DNA of 64,000 nt, taken from contig NC_089320.1 of NCBI RefSeq assembly GCF_036669915.1, positions 1,468,245 through 1,532,244 of the forward strand, written 5' to 3'. A program made the position numbers and the translations under genes. Of this stretch, positions 23,697 through 34,385 are shown in pieces (the first letter of the stretch is position 1; every line of letters begins with the position of its first letter). Origin of the DNA: Pocillopora verrucosa. Taxonomy: Eukaryota; Cnidaria; Anthozoa; Scleractinia; Pocilloporidae. Below the pieces are notes generated by a model. That model saw nothing but the letters and a program-made list of their open reading frames with translations. It did not search any database and was not told the origin of the DNA.

Positions 23697-24712
23697 CCAC
23701 ATTATCTGCAGGCATAGGGTAAAAATATAGACTAGACCATTGGACCCTAAGACTATTTTTTGGACTATTTTTTTTGACCATTTTATCGGGGAGGGGGGAA
23801 GGCAGACCATTAGTACTTAGGAAGGGGTGGGATGCAGTCTAGCAGTGCTCAGGGAGAGATATGGTAGGCATACTGTTGTTACTGAGGGAGGGGTGGAGGA
23901 CGAACTATTAGAACGCAGGGAGAGGTGGGAGATTGATGTATTAGTAGCTGCTACTGGTTTATGGAGTGTTCATTGAATCATACAAATTATTTTGAGCGGT
24001 TTTTCGACTGACTATCTGTATGGCAAATTTTCGTAGGTTTTTACGCAAGATGTGACTGGCAGCGGCCCTGGCAAATTGGGAAACAAACCTAGGGGAGTCG
24101 CGAGGAATACCTGGTCGAGATTTCCGGTGTCGGTTATTAACTCCTTTATTTGCGAAACATTAAAATCGATATTTGCTGTTTCCCATTTTGGAAGTACAGC
24201 AGTGTTAAGGGCTGACGACCGGAAATTTTGTGATCTCGTCTGATAAGATCCATGGCAAAAGGAAGATAGATAAATTTAGTAATTACATACTGTATACACG
24301 GAGGGAAACGTAAAGCAACTGATGGTGCACAAGTCGACTCAAAATGCATACGCATAACTCAACTGTGAAGGATCGTAAACGTGATGTTTTCATTGAAAAT
24401 TAAAGTCCAGTGTTTGGGAGGCAGTTTCGCATTCGCATGATAAAAAAATGAAGAAACGCCGCGGCCCAGCGCAAAAATTTTGATATACAAAAGTCATTCG
24501 AAAAAGCGATTAAAATAATTTCTACGATCAAGAAAAAGCTCCATCAATAAGTAGTTTTTACTATTACAACCACGTCCTACCCCTCCCTGCATAGTAATAG
24601 TCCGTCTCTCACCTCTCCCTGAGTAATAACACTCTGCCTCCCACCCTTCCCTCAGTGCTAATGGTGTGCTTACCCTCCTTTAAAATGGTCCAATAGTCAC
24701 GCAAAACTTTAA
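23697..24712. mobile_element. Foldback-type element with subrepeated arms
   Basis: The left arm (23697-23947) and right arm (24568-24712) are inverted relatives. Each is built from imperfect units of roughly 40-45 bases of the type ACCATTAGTACT + AGGGAGGGGTGGGA, reading as TCCCTCAGTGCTAATGGT on the right. The 620-base interior has no gene that I recognise. A further copy of one arm lies at 40140-40260. Confidence 0.7.
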
Positions 24713-25179
24713 AAATAATCGTAAACTTTTCCCATGAAACCATTCGACCCATTGCCTCCGGGTATCTGTACATTCAAGTCAACCCCCCCCCCCTCCGTCC
24801 CCCTGTAAGTAATGAATGAAACTTGAGCTCGGGAGAGTATAGATAAACAGTATACGTAGCACATTATTAACTGATACTGTATTTCATTCAAATCAATCCG
24901 ATATTTACATGTTTACAGGGCGGATAAGCGTAGTTCGGACGATTAAGTCGTCTTCTGCCGTCTAGGCCGTCAACATACGGCTTCACACTTGTGTCAACCA
25001 CGGTACATCACGACCTCACGTCTCACGACCCTGAACAGGCTCGGTCCGAACCGCCACCTCAGGCGACTAATGTAGTGCGTTCAATCACAGCAGCTCGCGC
25101 TGTCTCGAACTAAACGTCACGCGCACATCCCGCGCTCCCGCGCTTCTCCGCCACTCCAATAGAACTTCTGTTCCTCCCT

Positions 25180-27138
25180 TCACTCGGGATTGTTACCATG
25201 CTCCACCGCTGGTTTCGTCTCAAACAAAGGAGTCTGGAAAGGAAATATTTTTTCAAAAATTTAAAATTCTTTGTCGATGAGAAACCTAATCTTGTTAAGA
25301 TGGCTAGATAAGTGAAAGATAAAAAGGAAAGTAATTTTATGATACCAACGTTAAACTGCAGAATCTTTATAACTTAATATCACTATCCTTTGATTGAAAA
25401 GTTGAGTTGGCATTGCTCCCTTTTAACTCATTTCCCAGCAAGATATAGCAAGGTATGTTTGAAATTTTGGTAGTCGTTTGAACATTTTTCAGACTCGAGC
25501 GCTTTTAGCTAGAAGTTTGTAATGGGAAGCTTTTTTTTGTCGAATTACCACTTATTCATTACGGCACATAATACCCCAGCTCATTGTTGTTATTCTAAAT
25601 AGATAAAACTATGCCACCAAAAGATGTTATAATTTAATTCACTGCTCGATTCTTAATAGAATAATTATGTACGTTATCATTTCATTATTGTTTATGAATG
25701 TCTCACCACTCACCGAAGGTAGGTTTATCTCCAACTGCTCCGTTTCGAGGAGAAGCTCATCCCTTTCGCTAGTCAGCTTTACACTTATCTTCAGCGAGGC
25801 TACGCTGCCATGCGGAAGGGTGTAAGTTAACTTCTCTGGCAGTGTAAACTGGTCGATCTTTTTTCTTTCGATCTGAGTCAGCATATGCAAAAACAAGTGA
25901 AAGTTAAGCAAAATTATATTCTCCGACAACGGCCAAACCTCTTGTAAAGGATAACCCACGAAGTTAACTAGTATTGATCGCATAATCTGCAGGAATAGCA
26001 TACAGATTCCATTGAAATTCTAACCCTACAATAGCTTAATAAGTACATAGATGCAAATAACCCTACATTTATTTGTTCTTAAATTGCAATTAAAACCTCG
26101 AAATTGATTCTTGCTTTTCATCTTTTAACTAGATGTGCCGCAGATCTAATTAAAAGCTAAATAGCAAGAATCAATTTTGAGCTTAGTAACCTAATATTTA
26201 AGGTGGCTGTCTAACTGTCTTTCACGTAAGTTGTAACTGACCACGCTGAAATGAAGCTTACACAATCCAGCCCCTTGTTTTTCCTTGATTCTTACCCGTT
26301 TAACTGCTTCAAAATCACCCGTTTTTAACACGGCGATAATCAACCACGCTTCCTTTTCTTTCAAACAGAATTTATCGACATGGACCCTCATCATGCCAAG
26401 TCGAGATTGCTCTTCCTGAAAACAAACCACGATATCACTTTGTTGTTATTTCTTTCAGTTCTTTTAACCCAGATGCGACTTAAATTTAAATTCTCCTCAA
26501 ATTTATGCTTGGTACAAAGACCAAGTCATGAGAATCGATAAATGTAACTCGAGAAGAACGGTTATTTCCATGTAACGCTGAATTTCCAAATTAATTTACA
26601 TACAACCGTGAAAAAGTCAAAAGCTATAATAACCTTTTCAGGTCTGAGAGCAATGTTGTGCTCTTTATTCATTATCTCCAAAAAAGAAGAACAAAAAGAA
26701 ACAAAGGCAAACAAACAAAACAAAACCGGACAGATACAGGAAAACTTGCCACCGCTTTTTGGGTAGACTTAAAGTTGAATTTCATATCAGCTCAAGTGTT
26801 GTACACTTTCTTAGAGAAGATCCAGCCATGCACAAGAGTTCTTTACTGACAACAAAGTTATGTTTGGCTAAAGTATCTGATCGAATTTGATCGATAAGTT
26901 CTTAATAATTAGAGAGTAGTGACTGATGGTTCCGCATTTCTTCTGAAAAGGCAACAGAACAAGACTTTTTTTTTACAGATACCTGTAGGAAGGCTTGTCT
27001 GCTCTTGCCTCCACCTTTGGTTAGATAGAGGCAAAGCTGGCTCTTTTGTCCGGGCTGTACAAAGCTGTATACATCCATGAAGTAGTCATCCTCACAACCC
27101 AAGCATGCTCTTTTAGCGACCGGCTCGTCTTCCCCCAT
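25180..27138 (-). CDS. Gene N: uncharacterised 162-residue protein, paralog of gene M
   Basis: Function unknown. Four - strand exons in transcript order: 27138-26983, 26415-26296, 25872-25714, 25233-25180. All are phase 0 with GT..AG introns, 489 nt in total (162 residues plus TGA). It starts MGEDEPVAKRACLGCEDD. Strand-like segments follow (YFMDVYSFV, SQLCLYLTK, AWLIIAVLK), then a stretch ending LETEQLEINLPS, and a short polar tail (ETKPAVEHGNNPE). There is no signal peptide or membrane helix. Exon 3 matches gene M exon 3 position by position in its charged/hydrophobic pattern, and both last exons share KP followed by an AVE-type run. An acceptor (CTAACAG) directly before AGAAATG shows that the ATG exon is not the first exon; a candidate is at 29622-29841. 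The gene runs head-to-head with UPA-3. Confidence 0.72.
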
Positions 27139-29621
27139 TTCTCTGTTAGAGGAAGGAAGGAAAATCCTTTAATAAGAAAAAATCGCAGACGCTCTTTTAA
27201 ACAAGGTAGAGCTAAGGATTGACCGCTAATTTTGGCCGCATTGAATGAAATAGTAAACTAGTTGTGTTAATAATGCGCACCTTTAGTCAGCCATGTTGGA
27301 TCACTTGGACGAGGAATCCTGGACCGACCTGGACCGAGTGCAAGAAGAAAACTGGGAAAGAGCGGGGGGGGGGGGGGGATGGTGAGGGTAATCCGCGTCT
27401 CCTTTCCCCCGTCTCATCTCCCTCTCTTGTTGTGTTCGAATTTTCTTTTCGTCCTTTTAAAATAGTCGATGAAGAACTTCCCGTAAAAATTACCTACAAC
27501 ATAGGGTATCTGCTTGTTTGGAACATAGAAAAGCCAAGAAGTTTTGAATTTGAATGAGCTACAGCTACAAGAGATTAGAATAACACACCAAACCCCGGAT
27601 GAAACTTGAAAGATCAACCATACATCACCACAAATCGCTTTGTTTGAGATGAAATTAAGACAGGCTAGTCAAAAGCGTGATATCAACTTTCTTCGAATCT
27701 CATCATTAACAAATTTACAGAGCATAAACCGAGTGACAAATAGATTCACTGACCTTACACGTTTTTGTGATGATTTGGTTTCGCCTCGATCTTTTCTGAT
27801 TTCGCTTGCTCAAAGTTTTTTTGTCTGGGCAGTTTAAATGTTCACTTTAGTGTCAAGATGAGTTTAAAATGTCCTAGCCCTCCGTCAGGTAAATACAGCT
27901 CATAGATTTTAAAGAAGAGTTCGAAATACCTCTTCGTTAACATCAAGGATTCGCTACAACCACAATGGGTTAATTTTCCTGTTACGTTTCTCGGGGAATC
28001 CCCGAACACTAATCTTTGCTCTCATACGTCAAACCGTTTTTCATCTACTTTTATCTTATTTCTGCCATTCCCTTTTATCTATTTTTTTTTTTGTGACTTT
28101 TCACGGGTTTTTAGTTACATGAGCCACGAAAGGGGGTTTTCCCTTTTGTGTTTTGATAACTCAGCACTCTCGATTTACTGTTCGGTGAAGTGGAACCCGA
28201 AGAGATTTGGCGCCAAATCTCTATAATTGTTTCGTCTCTATCACTGACGAATCGAGAAGCTCATAAAGCATACAGCCGAAAAAAATATTGAAAAACAAAA
28301 AAAAAAAAACAAAAAAAAACAAAACATAACGTCAGAAATTTAACACATTTAACACATTTTTGAGGCTTAAAATTTCGTGACGGCTGCTTTACAATCGGTG
28401 ATACGCGCGTGACATTGAAATACACATCACTGATTTCAATAAAACCCTTTCAAAACGCATACCGAATAGCCTGCCCCCGCGATGTTTAAGCTTGTTTGTG
28501 ACAAATTAGAGACAGGCATTTTCGTTTTCTGCACTTCCACTCGATTTTACGATTTCTAGACAGCAAAATGCACTGTACGACAGACGTAGTGCGTTAAGAT
28601 GCAAAATGCCTTGTCACAGATCTTGGTCGAAAGATCTTGGTCGATTGCAGGCAGCAGTGAATAGCACAGGATAAGTTAAGAAAATTAGAGTATAAGTAAT
28701 CACCTGTTACTACAATGGGAGTGAAGGCCCGCCATTAATTCACAAAATGACTGACAGTGGAAATCCCTAATCAAAGCTTTGCTATAGAAGATGTTAATTG
28801 ATCGGCCTGTAAATTATTAGACTCTCGCTTTCTTTCGACGATTTACTTTCTCTCCTATAAAGGAAAGCTGACCGTTATTCTAAAACACTGCGATTCTTTC
28901 CTCTTAGCAGAGGTACAGGTGAATAAAATAAGATCCAGGTTTTTTTTATAGTTTTACCCTAGGCCGGCTTTGTCGAGGGTAATACCTTTGAGTTCCTATA
29001 CGTGTCAACGCGTTTATTATTTTTCAGTCAGAAAATTAGTGCAATGCCGAAAAGTAACTAAATTTACATGATATAAATTCTCCTACCCTCTATCGCATCG
29101 TGTTCAAACATATACCTTTAATTCGTCGCTCTCCGTCCATTTCTTGCCAAAAGAGGGGATTTGTCATTAGTGACCACTAAAAAGGAGTTTTCCATTTTTG
29201 TTTATAATTACATAGCACTTTCGATTTTCTGTTCTACATGTGAACTCTCGAACTATGCTCTTAAAATACCGTCACAAGGGCAAAAGTCTTTAAAGATTTC
29301 TCATTTGATCTACGTTTTAACGACCGAGCTTTTAGAGCTATTTAAACTGCGTGATTTAATAAAGTATTATCTGTCTTGTTTAAAAGAAATCCTTTTAAAA
29401 TGCGAAGCTACGCGTGGACTCAATCCGGCATTAGGAGAGCACTTAGAGATGGATAATACAGCTGGCATCGAATCCAAATCGGTTTAGATAGATACCAGCT
29501 AAAATCAGTCCTCAACTTATATTTAATTGGGTTGTTAACAAAGGCTGCGCTTTCATGCACCCTCGGAAAACATATTATTTGATACATTCGATATTGTCTT
29601 AAAGAACCTAAAGAACCTACC
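27139..29621. other. Probable 5' intron and upstream sequence of gene N
   Basis: No coding exon is supported. It holds a run of about 15 G at 27365, an A/CAAA-rich run at 28290-28325, and an imperfect duplication: the stretch after GGGGGTTTTCCCTTTTGTGT near 28132 resembles the one after GGAGTTTTCCATTTTTG near 29183. If the exon at 29622-29841 belongs to gene N, this whole stretch is its first intron. Confidence 0.45.
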
Positions 29622-29841
29622 GTTCAACGAAAGGAGCCTCCTCTTGATGAAAACTTTCAGAACAAGTCTTTAGATCTCTGTCTGTCACTTCAATACCGTA
29701 GTTATTCTCTTGATGCCTTATAAATTCTCTCCCCCTTTCTTCACAACTTATCGGAGTGGACAAATCGCTTTGAACTGATAGATAGTCTGAGGCGAATGCT
29801 AACTCCTTTACCTTCGTAAGATTTAAAACAAAGCGAGTCAC
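29622..29841 (-). other. Candidate upstream exon of gene N
   Basis: An open - strand segment with coding-like composition (EFIRHQENNYGIEVTD, then APFVER) ends at donor GAACG/GTAGGT in phase 2. The gene N exon with the ATG begins A GAA ATG after its acceptor, so the two join in frame. No ATG lies in the open segment and a stop precedes it, so it is either 5' UTR or needs one more upstream exon. Its right end is only the ORF edge, not a mapped boundary. Confidence 0.35.
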
Positions 29842-29997
29842 TCTCTACCGTCTTACCGCCTTACCAAACATATGCCTGATTTTTATTTTTTTTTTTTTTT
29901 AGAATCACGTGACTATTTGTCAATCAAGTACAGCTTTTGTTGAACGTATGGGAAAATAAGTTTCATTTTCTAATTTGAGTACTATTCTTAAGAATTT

Positions 29998-30192
29998 CTA
30001 TCCTTCTTTTTCTAACCGGATGGGCTCGTAACAGGGTAACAAAAGGAATGGGGAAATCGAAACTTTATCAGCTTTAACATCTAAAGGGGAATCCCCGATG
30101 GATTTGCATAACAGACCGTTATCAATATTGATATCCGCTGAAAGTGCCTGATAAGCGCATTTTTGTTTGGGAGGGAAAATTCCCTCCGACAA
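29998..30192 (-). other. Orphan open frame, status uncertain
   Basis: A 64-codon - strand frame without an ATG (begins TTG) has moderately coding-like composition but no splice partners that I could place. It lies between the candidate gene N upstream exon and the UPA-3 TATA box. It could be part of a first exon or chance. Confidence 0.2.
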
Positions 30193-30613
30193 ACAAAAGA
30201 CGAAAAAATTTCGAGGTCTTTTTAAAGATTTTGTCGAAACACCAAGGTAATCCGGGTTTAAACTTTCAAAAGAATGTGTCTTATAGAGTCAATGATCCAG
30301 AACCTATATTATTCTGTCATTTGCTTTGAACATGTGTAAAAATTCGAGAACAATTCTTTTGAAACTGCAAACCAAATAGATGGGCCTAGACAAACAAGTG
30401 TTGTATTGTTTGGTTTCTGAGGTGACAACCAAAGGACAAATGCGTATGGTGCGTGGGTGTTAGCTGAAACGAAGGGAAAAACCCCTTTTCAATTTCGATC
30501 CTTTCAGATGGTAATATCAGGTGTTTCCGTCAAAGCACTTGATATTTTAGTTTCTGATCTAACAATGAGTACCTGTCAAAACGAAATTGAATTTGATCTT
30601 CCTGTTGAAATGA

Positions 30614-30621
30614 TATAAATA
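30614..30621 (+). promoter_or_regulatory. Candidate TATA box upstream of UPA-3
   Basis: TATAAATA stands about 690 bases before the UPA-3 ATG, with a short ATG GGA AAT G/GTAGG segment (30715-30724) 94 bases further on that could be a first-exon donor. The link to UPA-3 is inferred, because that donor is phase 1 and I found no matching acceptor. Confidence 0.35.
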
Positions 30622-31299
30622 CGGATGCGCGGAGAAATCTTTGCAGTACTTGAATATCGCAGACGATCGAAACAATTGACTGCCACTCTGCGGAGTTAAA
30701 ACAAAGTTGTGCTCTATGGGAAATGGTAGGATTAAAACCTTTTTTCTTTTATTTTCCTAGGATGCACAATTTATATGAGTATGGAATTAAGAACTTGATA
30801 TCAAGCTATTTCGACCGTGGAAAACAAATCTAGAACTGTTTTATGAGTGCATGTATTATTTTCCCACGTATTTGATCATAAGTCGATGAAAACTGAAGGA
30901 AAAAAGGAGAATATGATGTGTCAGATAGCAAAAGTTCACTCAGAATAAAAGGAAAGACCGGAAGTACAACTCAGAGGAAATCAAACTTGAACCCACACGG
31001 TCCGCCAAAATATTGCCACAACCATCATTTTACTTTGTCCAATAATTCTTGATTGGAGATAGCGATGAAAGATTTTTAAACGCTTAAACTGTCGAAGATG
31101 TTTTACTAGAATATGCTATTTTTTTAATGAACCACTCGTGTTGGCGGATTTGAAATATCGAACAAAAGTGACCTCATTATGTGAACATCATCCAAAGTTC
31201 AATTAAGCAGGCCTCAGCAAAAGTCGTTACGCCTTCATAACATGTGGATGAATTTAAGGATAAATATGGACAAAAAAGAGAAAAGAAAAGAAAAATCCT

Positions 31300-34045
31300 A
31301 TGAAAAAGAGCCCCACATTGAACATTTATAGATTCGTCAAACATTTTGGTTTAACAGAATCAGCAAATACTGAGGTTTGGAAATCACCAGTGTACCAAGT
31401 CAGTAGCATATACAGAGCCTCGAAAGACAACAATGCTTCTCTTGTCGTTGTGATCCAGCACAGTTGTCTAGTAGCACTTGGACACGGATGGAAAATTTTT
31501 GTCCAATGTCGAACCACATCAAGTCACCAAGAAAGAAAGACAACAAACACGAGCGATTGGAGAGAAGTCACCGATGTTATTCCAGATGCCAAAGTAGAAC
31601 AGAAGCATAACGACGTTGTTGTGACTCTTCCCCAACTAAACGAGGACATTGAAATTTCAGCTTTTGGAATTCCAGGAACAGTAGACCAGAAACGAATGAA
31701 AATGGCAATCTTTGGGAAAAAGCCAACCCAAGGAAGGGACTGGAAATTAAAGGTCTATCTCATAGACGACTCGACCACAGCTTTTGATGTAAGACCGGTT
31801 GTTATTGTATTTGGTAAACTTTCTCAGACTCGAGCTTGAGGTCTAAATTTGAGTCTATCTTTTTTCTAAAACAAACGCACTCCCGCATTATTAAAATTAT
31901 TTTTGGGGATTATTTTCTTCAATTTAGAAACAAAATATTGTAATTTAACCTGATAGTTTTTCCTTTCTATCAAACAGAACGTCTGCGACAAAGAGGAGAG
32001 TTTAGGAAACAACTTGTTAACAACCCTCGCTGGTTTATTTGTGTCAAACAGTAACGAAGAAATCAGAATTGAAATCGACCCCATTGAACCTGGATGGAAA
32101 GTCAAAGGAAACAAAGTTCAGGTATACACAATGCTCGTTTTACAACACCAATTTGTACCTCGACGACCTAAAGTTGAGCTTTACTCCCGAAACACTTGTT
32201 GAAAAACGAGATGATACAAATTCTCTTTTTCCTCGATCTCCACTGAGATTGAACATCGCAGAATACGGAAAGCGTTCACCTATAGCTAAGGCTCTCCCGT
32301 GGCACATTTTGTCCTGACGTTGACTTTTTTTTATCTTGTTTGAATTACAGACGATTACAGCAAAAAATGCCTGGCACTCGCTTGAAAATTCTAAAGGTTT
32401 TCCTCATTGCCAAATCATCATCGAACACGTCAACAAATCGAAGCAAGCATTCTTTTGTGGAATAACAGCATCGCATGGAAGAGATCAGGCTAACACAGAA
32501 CTAGTGGCATATTTTGAACATGTAGGTCTATGATATAGGAATTTGCATGCATTTTTGACGATGCAGGCTAAGGTTGTTGAAGAGAGAGCGAGGCAAAGGC
32601 ACGATAAGTGTTCGAAGCTCGAGCCCTCCGAGATTAGAATAAATAAAGGTTTTCTTTTAGTCTTTTTCTTGTCACTTCGTACGAATACAAATTACACAAA
32701 TCCATACCACTCCATAAAATGTTTAGCTGCAAGAATGTGAAAAAAACCCAAAGGCTTCAATGAAATGCGTTTAAAAAGGAACATTTTACCAGGTACATAA
32801 CTTAGCAACTTCGAAAAGATTTTGCTATGAAAGAGGAAAGATACCGTTCTAGGCTAAGATGGCTTAGATAGCACATATGTAAAATGGAGATTTTCAAGAA
32901 ACTTGAAAGCATTTATTAAAGTAAGCTTGTTATTTATCATATTTCTATCGTACAGGAGAGAAAAAGAGGAGAACTCAACCAACCATCTAAAGAGCTTCAG
33001 ACACTGAACAACACCACCCGATATGCGACAAATGGTACGACGCTTTACTCCTGTTCTTTTCTATTAGGAAAAAAAAACAACAACAACAACGATAACAATA
33101 ACATCGCCAACAGCACTGAGTACAAGGATATGATTAAAAACTATATCACTCCAAGAAATGTTTGCGAGCCATATCCTGTTAAGGCGAAACCTTCACTGAC
33201 AATTTGAGTTCTGTCTAATGAACAAAGCATTTGGAAAAGTTATTGAACAGAAGTTGGGTTACATACTTAGTTAGATTACCACTTCTTTACTTATCAAAGC
33301 CAGGTACTTAGGACGATTCAAGGCTCAGCTATAGGTTGAATAAAATGTTTACTAGCCGCCAATGTATTCCTATGTATAATCTTGAAAATAATGTGACAGA
33401 TAAAACGGAAAAAAAAAAGTTGAAAAAAGTCTACCAGTTGCAAGTAGGCTAATATATTGCTAGCGCTAATTATTTTACAACTTGAATTACATTACAGAGA
33501 TAAACACCTTAATCTTCATGATTGCTCTTCTGACCCTAGGATGCAAACGCACGCGTTTAAAAGGTAAGAGCTTTGTTATTCCGTTCTCTGCTATTCCCCT
33601 GACGATAATGGCAGTGCACCTGCTGACTTAAAAACAAATAAAGCAACCAGATATTATTTCCTCATTATACAACTGGCGATGGACGATGTTTCATCCGAAA
33701 CATGTTTTGTCTTCATTAAAAAATATAGGAAAAATGAACTTCAAAAGCATCGTGTGGTTCATCAAAGCGATAAATATATATATATATGTTTTTTTTTGTT
33801 TTGTTTTGTTTTGTTTTGGGTTTTTTTTTGTCTTGTTTTTGTTTTTGTTGTGGGGAAAAAGTTTGGATAAGATTAGACCAATGGCTGAAGAGTGGTTCCC
33901 AACCCGTGTTTAGTTAAGTTCTATAAGGTTACCTTTTTGTAAAGTTACCTTAATTTTGCCATCAATTTATTTTTTGTTTACAGGATCAGCCCAATACGCC
34001 ACTATTTGTAACGAAGAAAAGCGAGCCTTAGTCTGGTCTCATTGA
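31300..34045 (+). CDS. UPA-3: ZU5-tail/UPA protein with C-terminal hydrophobic anchor
   Basis: Exons: 31300-31788, 31978-32121, 32351-32521, 32956-33034, 33498-33563, 33984-34045. Total 1011 nt, 336 residues plus TGA, with all phases consistent. Residues 1-110 lead through GHGWKIFVQC and DWREVTDVIP, resembling the ZU5-to-UPA linker. The UPA-like region (about 126-268) has KRMKMAIFGK, YLIDDSTTAFD, a KEESLGNNLL helix, IEIDPIEPGW, FPHCQIII and AFFCGITASH. A polar linker (269-294) precedes TLIFMIALLTLGC (about 298-310) followed by KRTRLK, a plausible short membrane anchor with a cytosolic basic edge, then a 20-residue tail. UPA-1 has none of these last three exons. The ATG at 31300 is the first after an in-frame stop at 31261; an alternative is an upstream exon spliced to the acceptor at 31330 (TTTATAG). 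The N-terminus is therefore uncertain, the UPA core is not. Confidence 0.75.
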
Positions 34046-34385
34046 ACACATCTTCCAGGATAACTCACTCATAACAGAAAAAATGGCCGATTATCGATTA
34101 CCATATAAAAATTTGGGAAACAAACACAAAATAAATTTTTTTCACAACTTGCATTAGTAAAAGTAATAGGCGTATGTTGTAGTTTTCGGTTTAAAATAAT
34201 GTCACTGCTATTTTTTTTTAAATGAGAAATATCATATGAGTAACTTATTACCAATGAGTAGCGCTTGGAATAACTTAAGAAAAAAATATGATAGAATGAC
34301 GTCATGTTCAGATAACTATTGCCACCTTCTATCGAGTTTTACATAGAAAGAGTAATATTCTCACTAAGCGAGAATGGAATTTTAA
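34046..34385. other. UPA-3 3' flank, nothing further recognised
   Basis: AT-rich sequence between the UPA-3 stop and the start of duplicated block A'. AATAAA occurs at about 34130 and may serve as the poly(A) signal. Confidence 0.4.

Larger units (their letters stand above)
21716..25179. other. Intergenic region between convergent UPA-1 and gene N
   Basis: Holds the UPA-1 3' sequence (duplicated at 39400-40140), a GT/GC microsatellite at about 23497-23525, a foldback-type element at 23697-24712 and a C-run near 24785. At 24900-25179 is a GC-rich stretch with many ACG/CGT words just beyond the gene N stop. No gene is supported. Confidence 0.6.

Noticed and set aside
29161..29487. 108-codon + strand open frame
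   Set aside because: It begins with TTG, has no ATG at a sensible position, no splice signals and no family resemblance.
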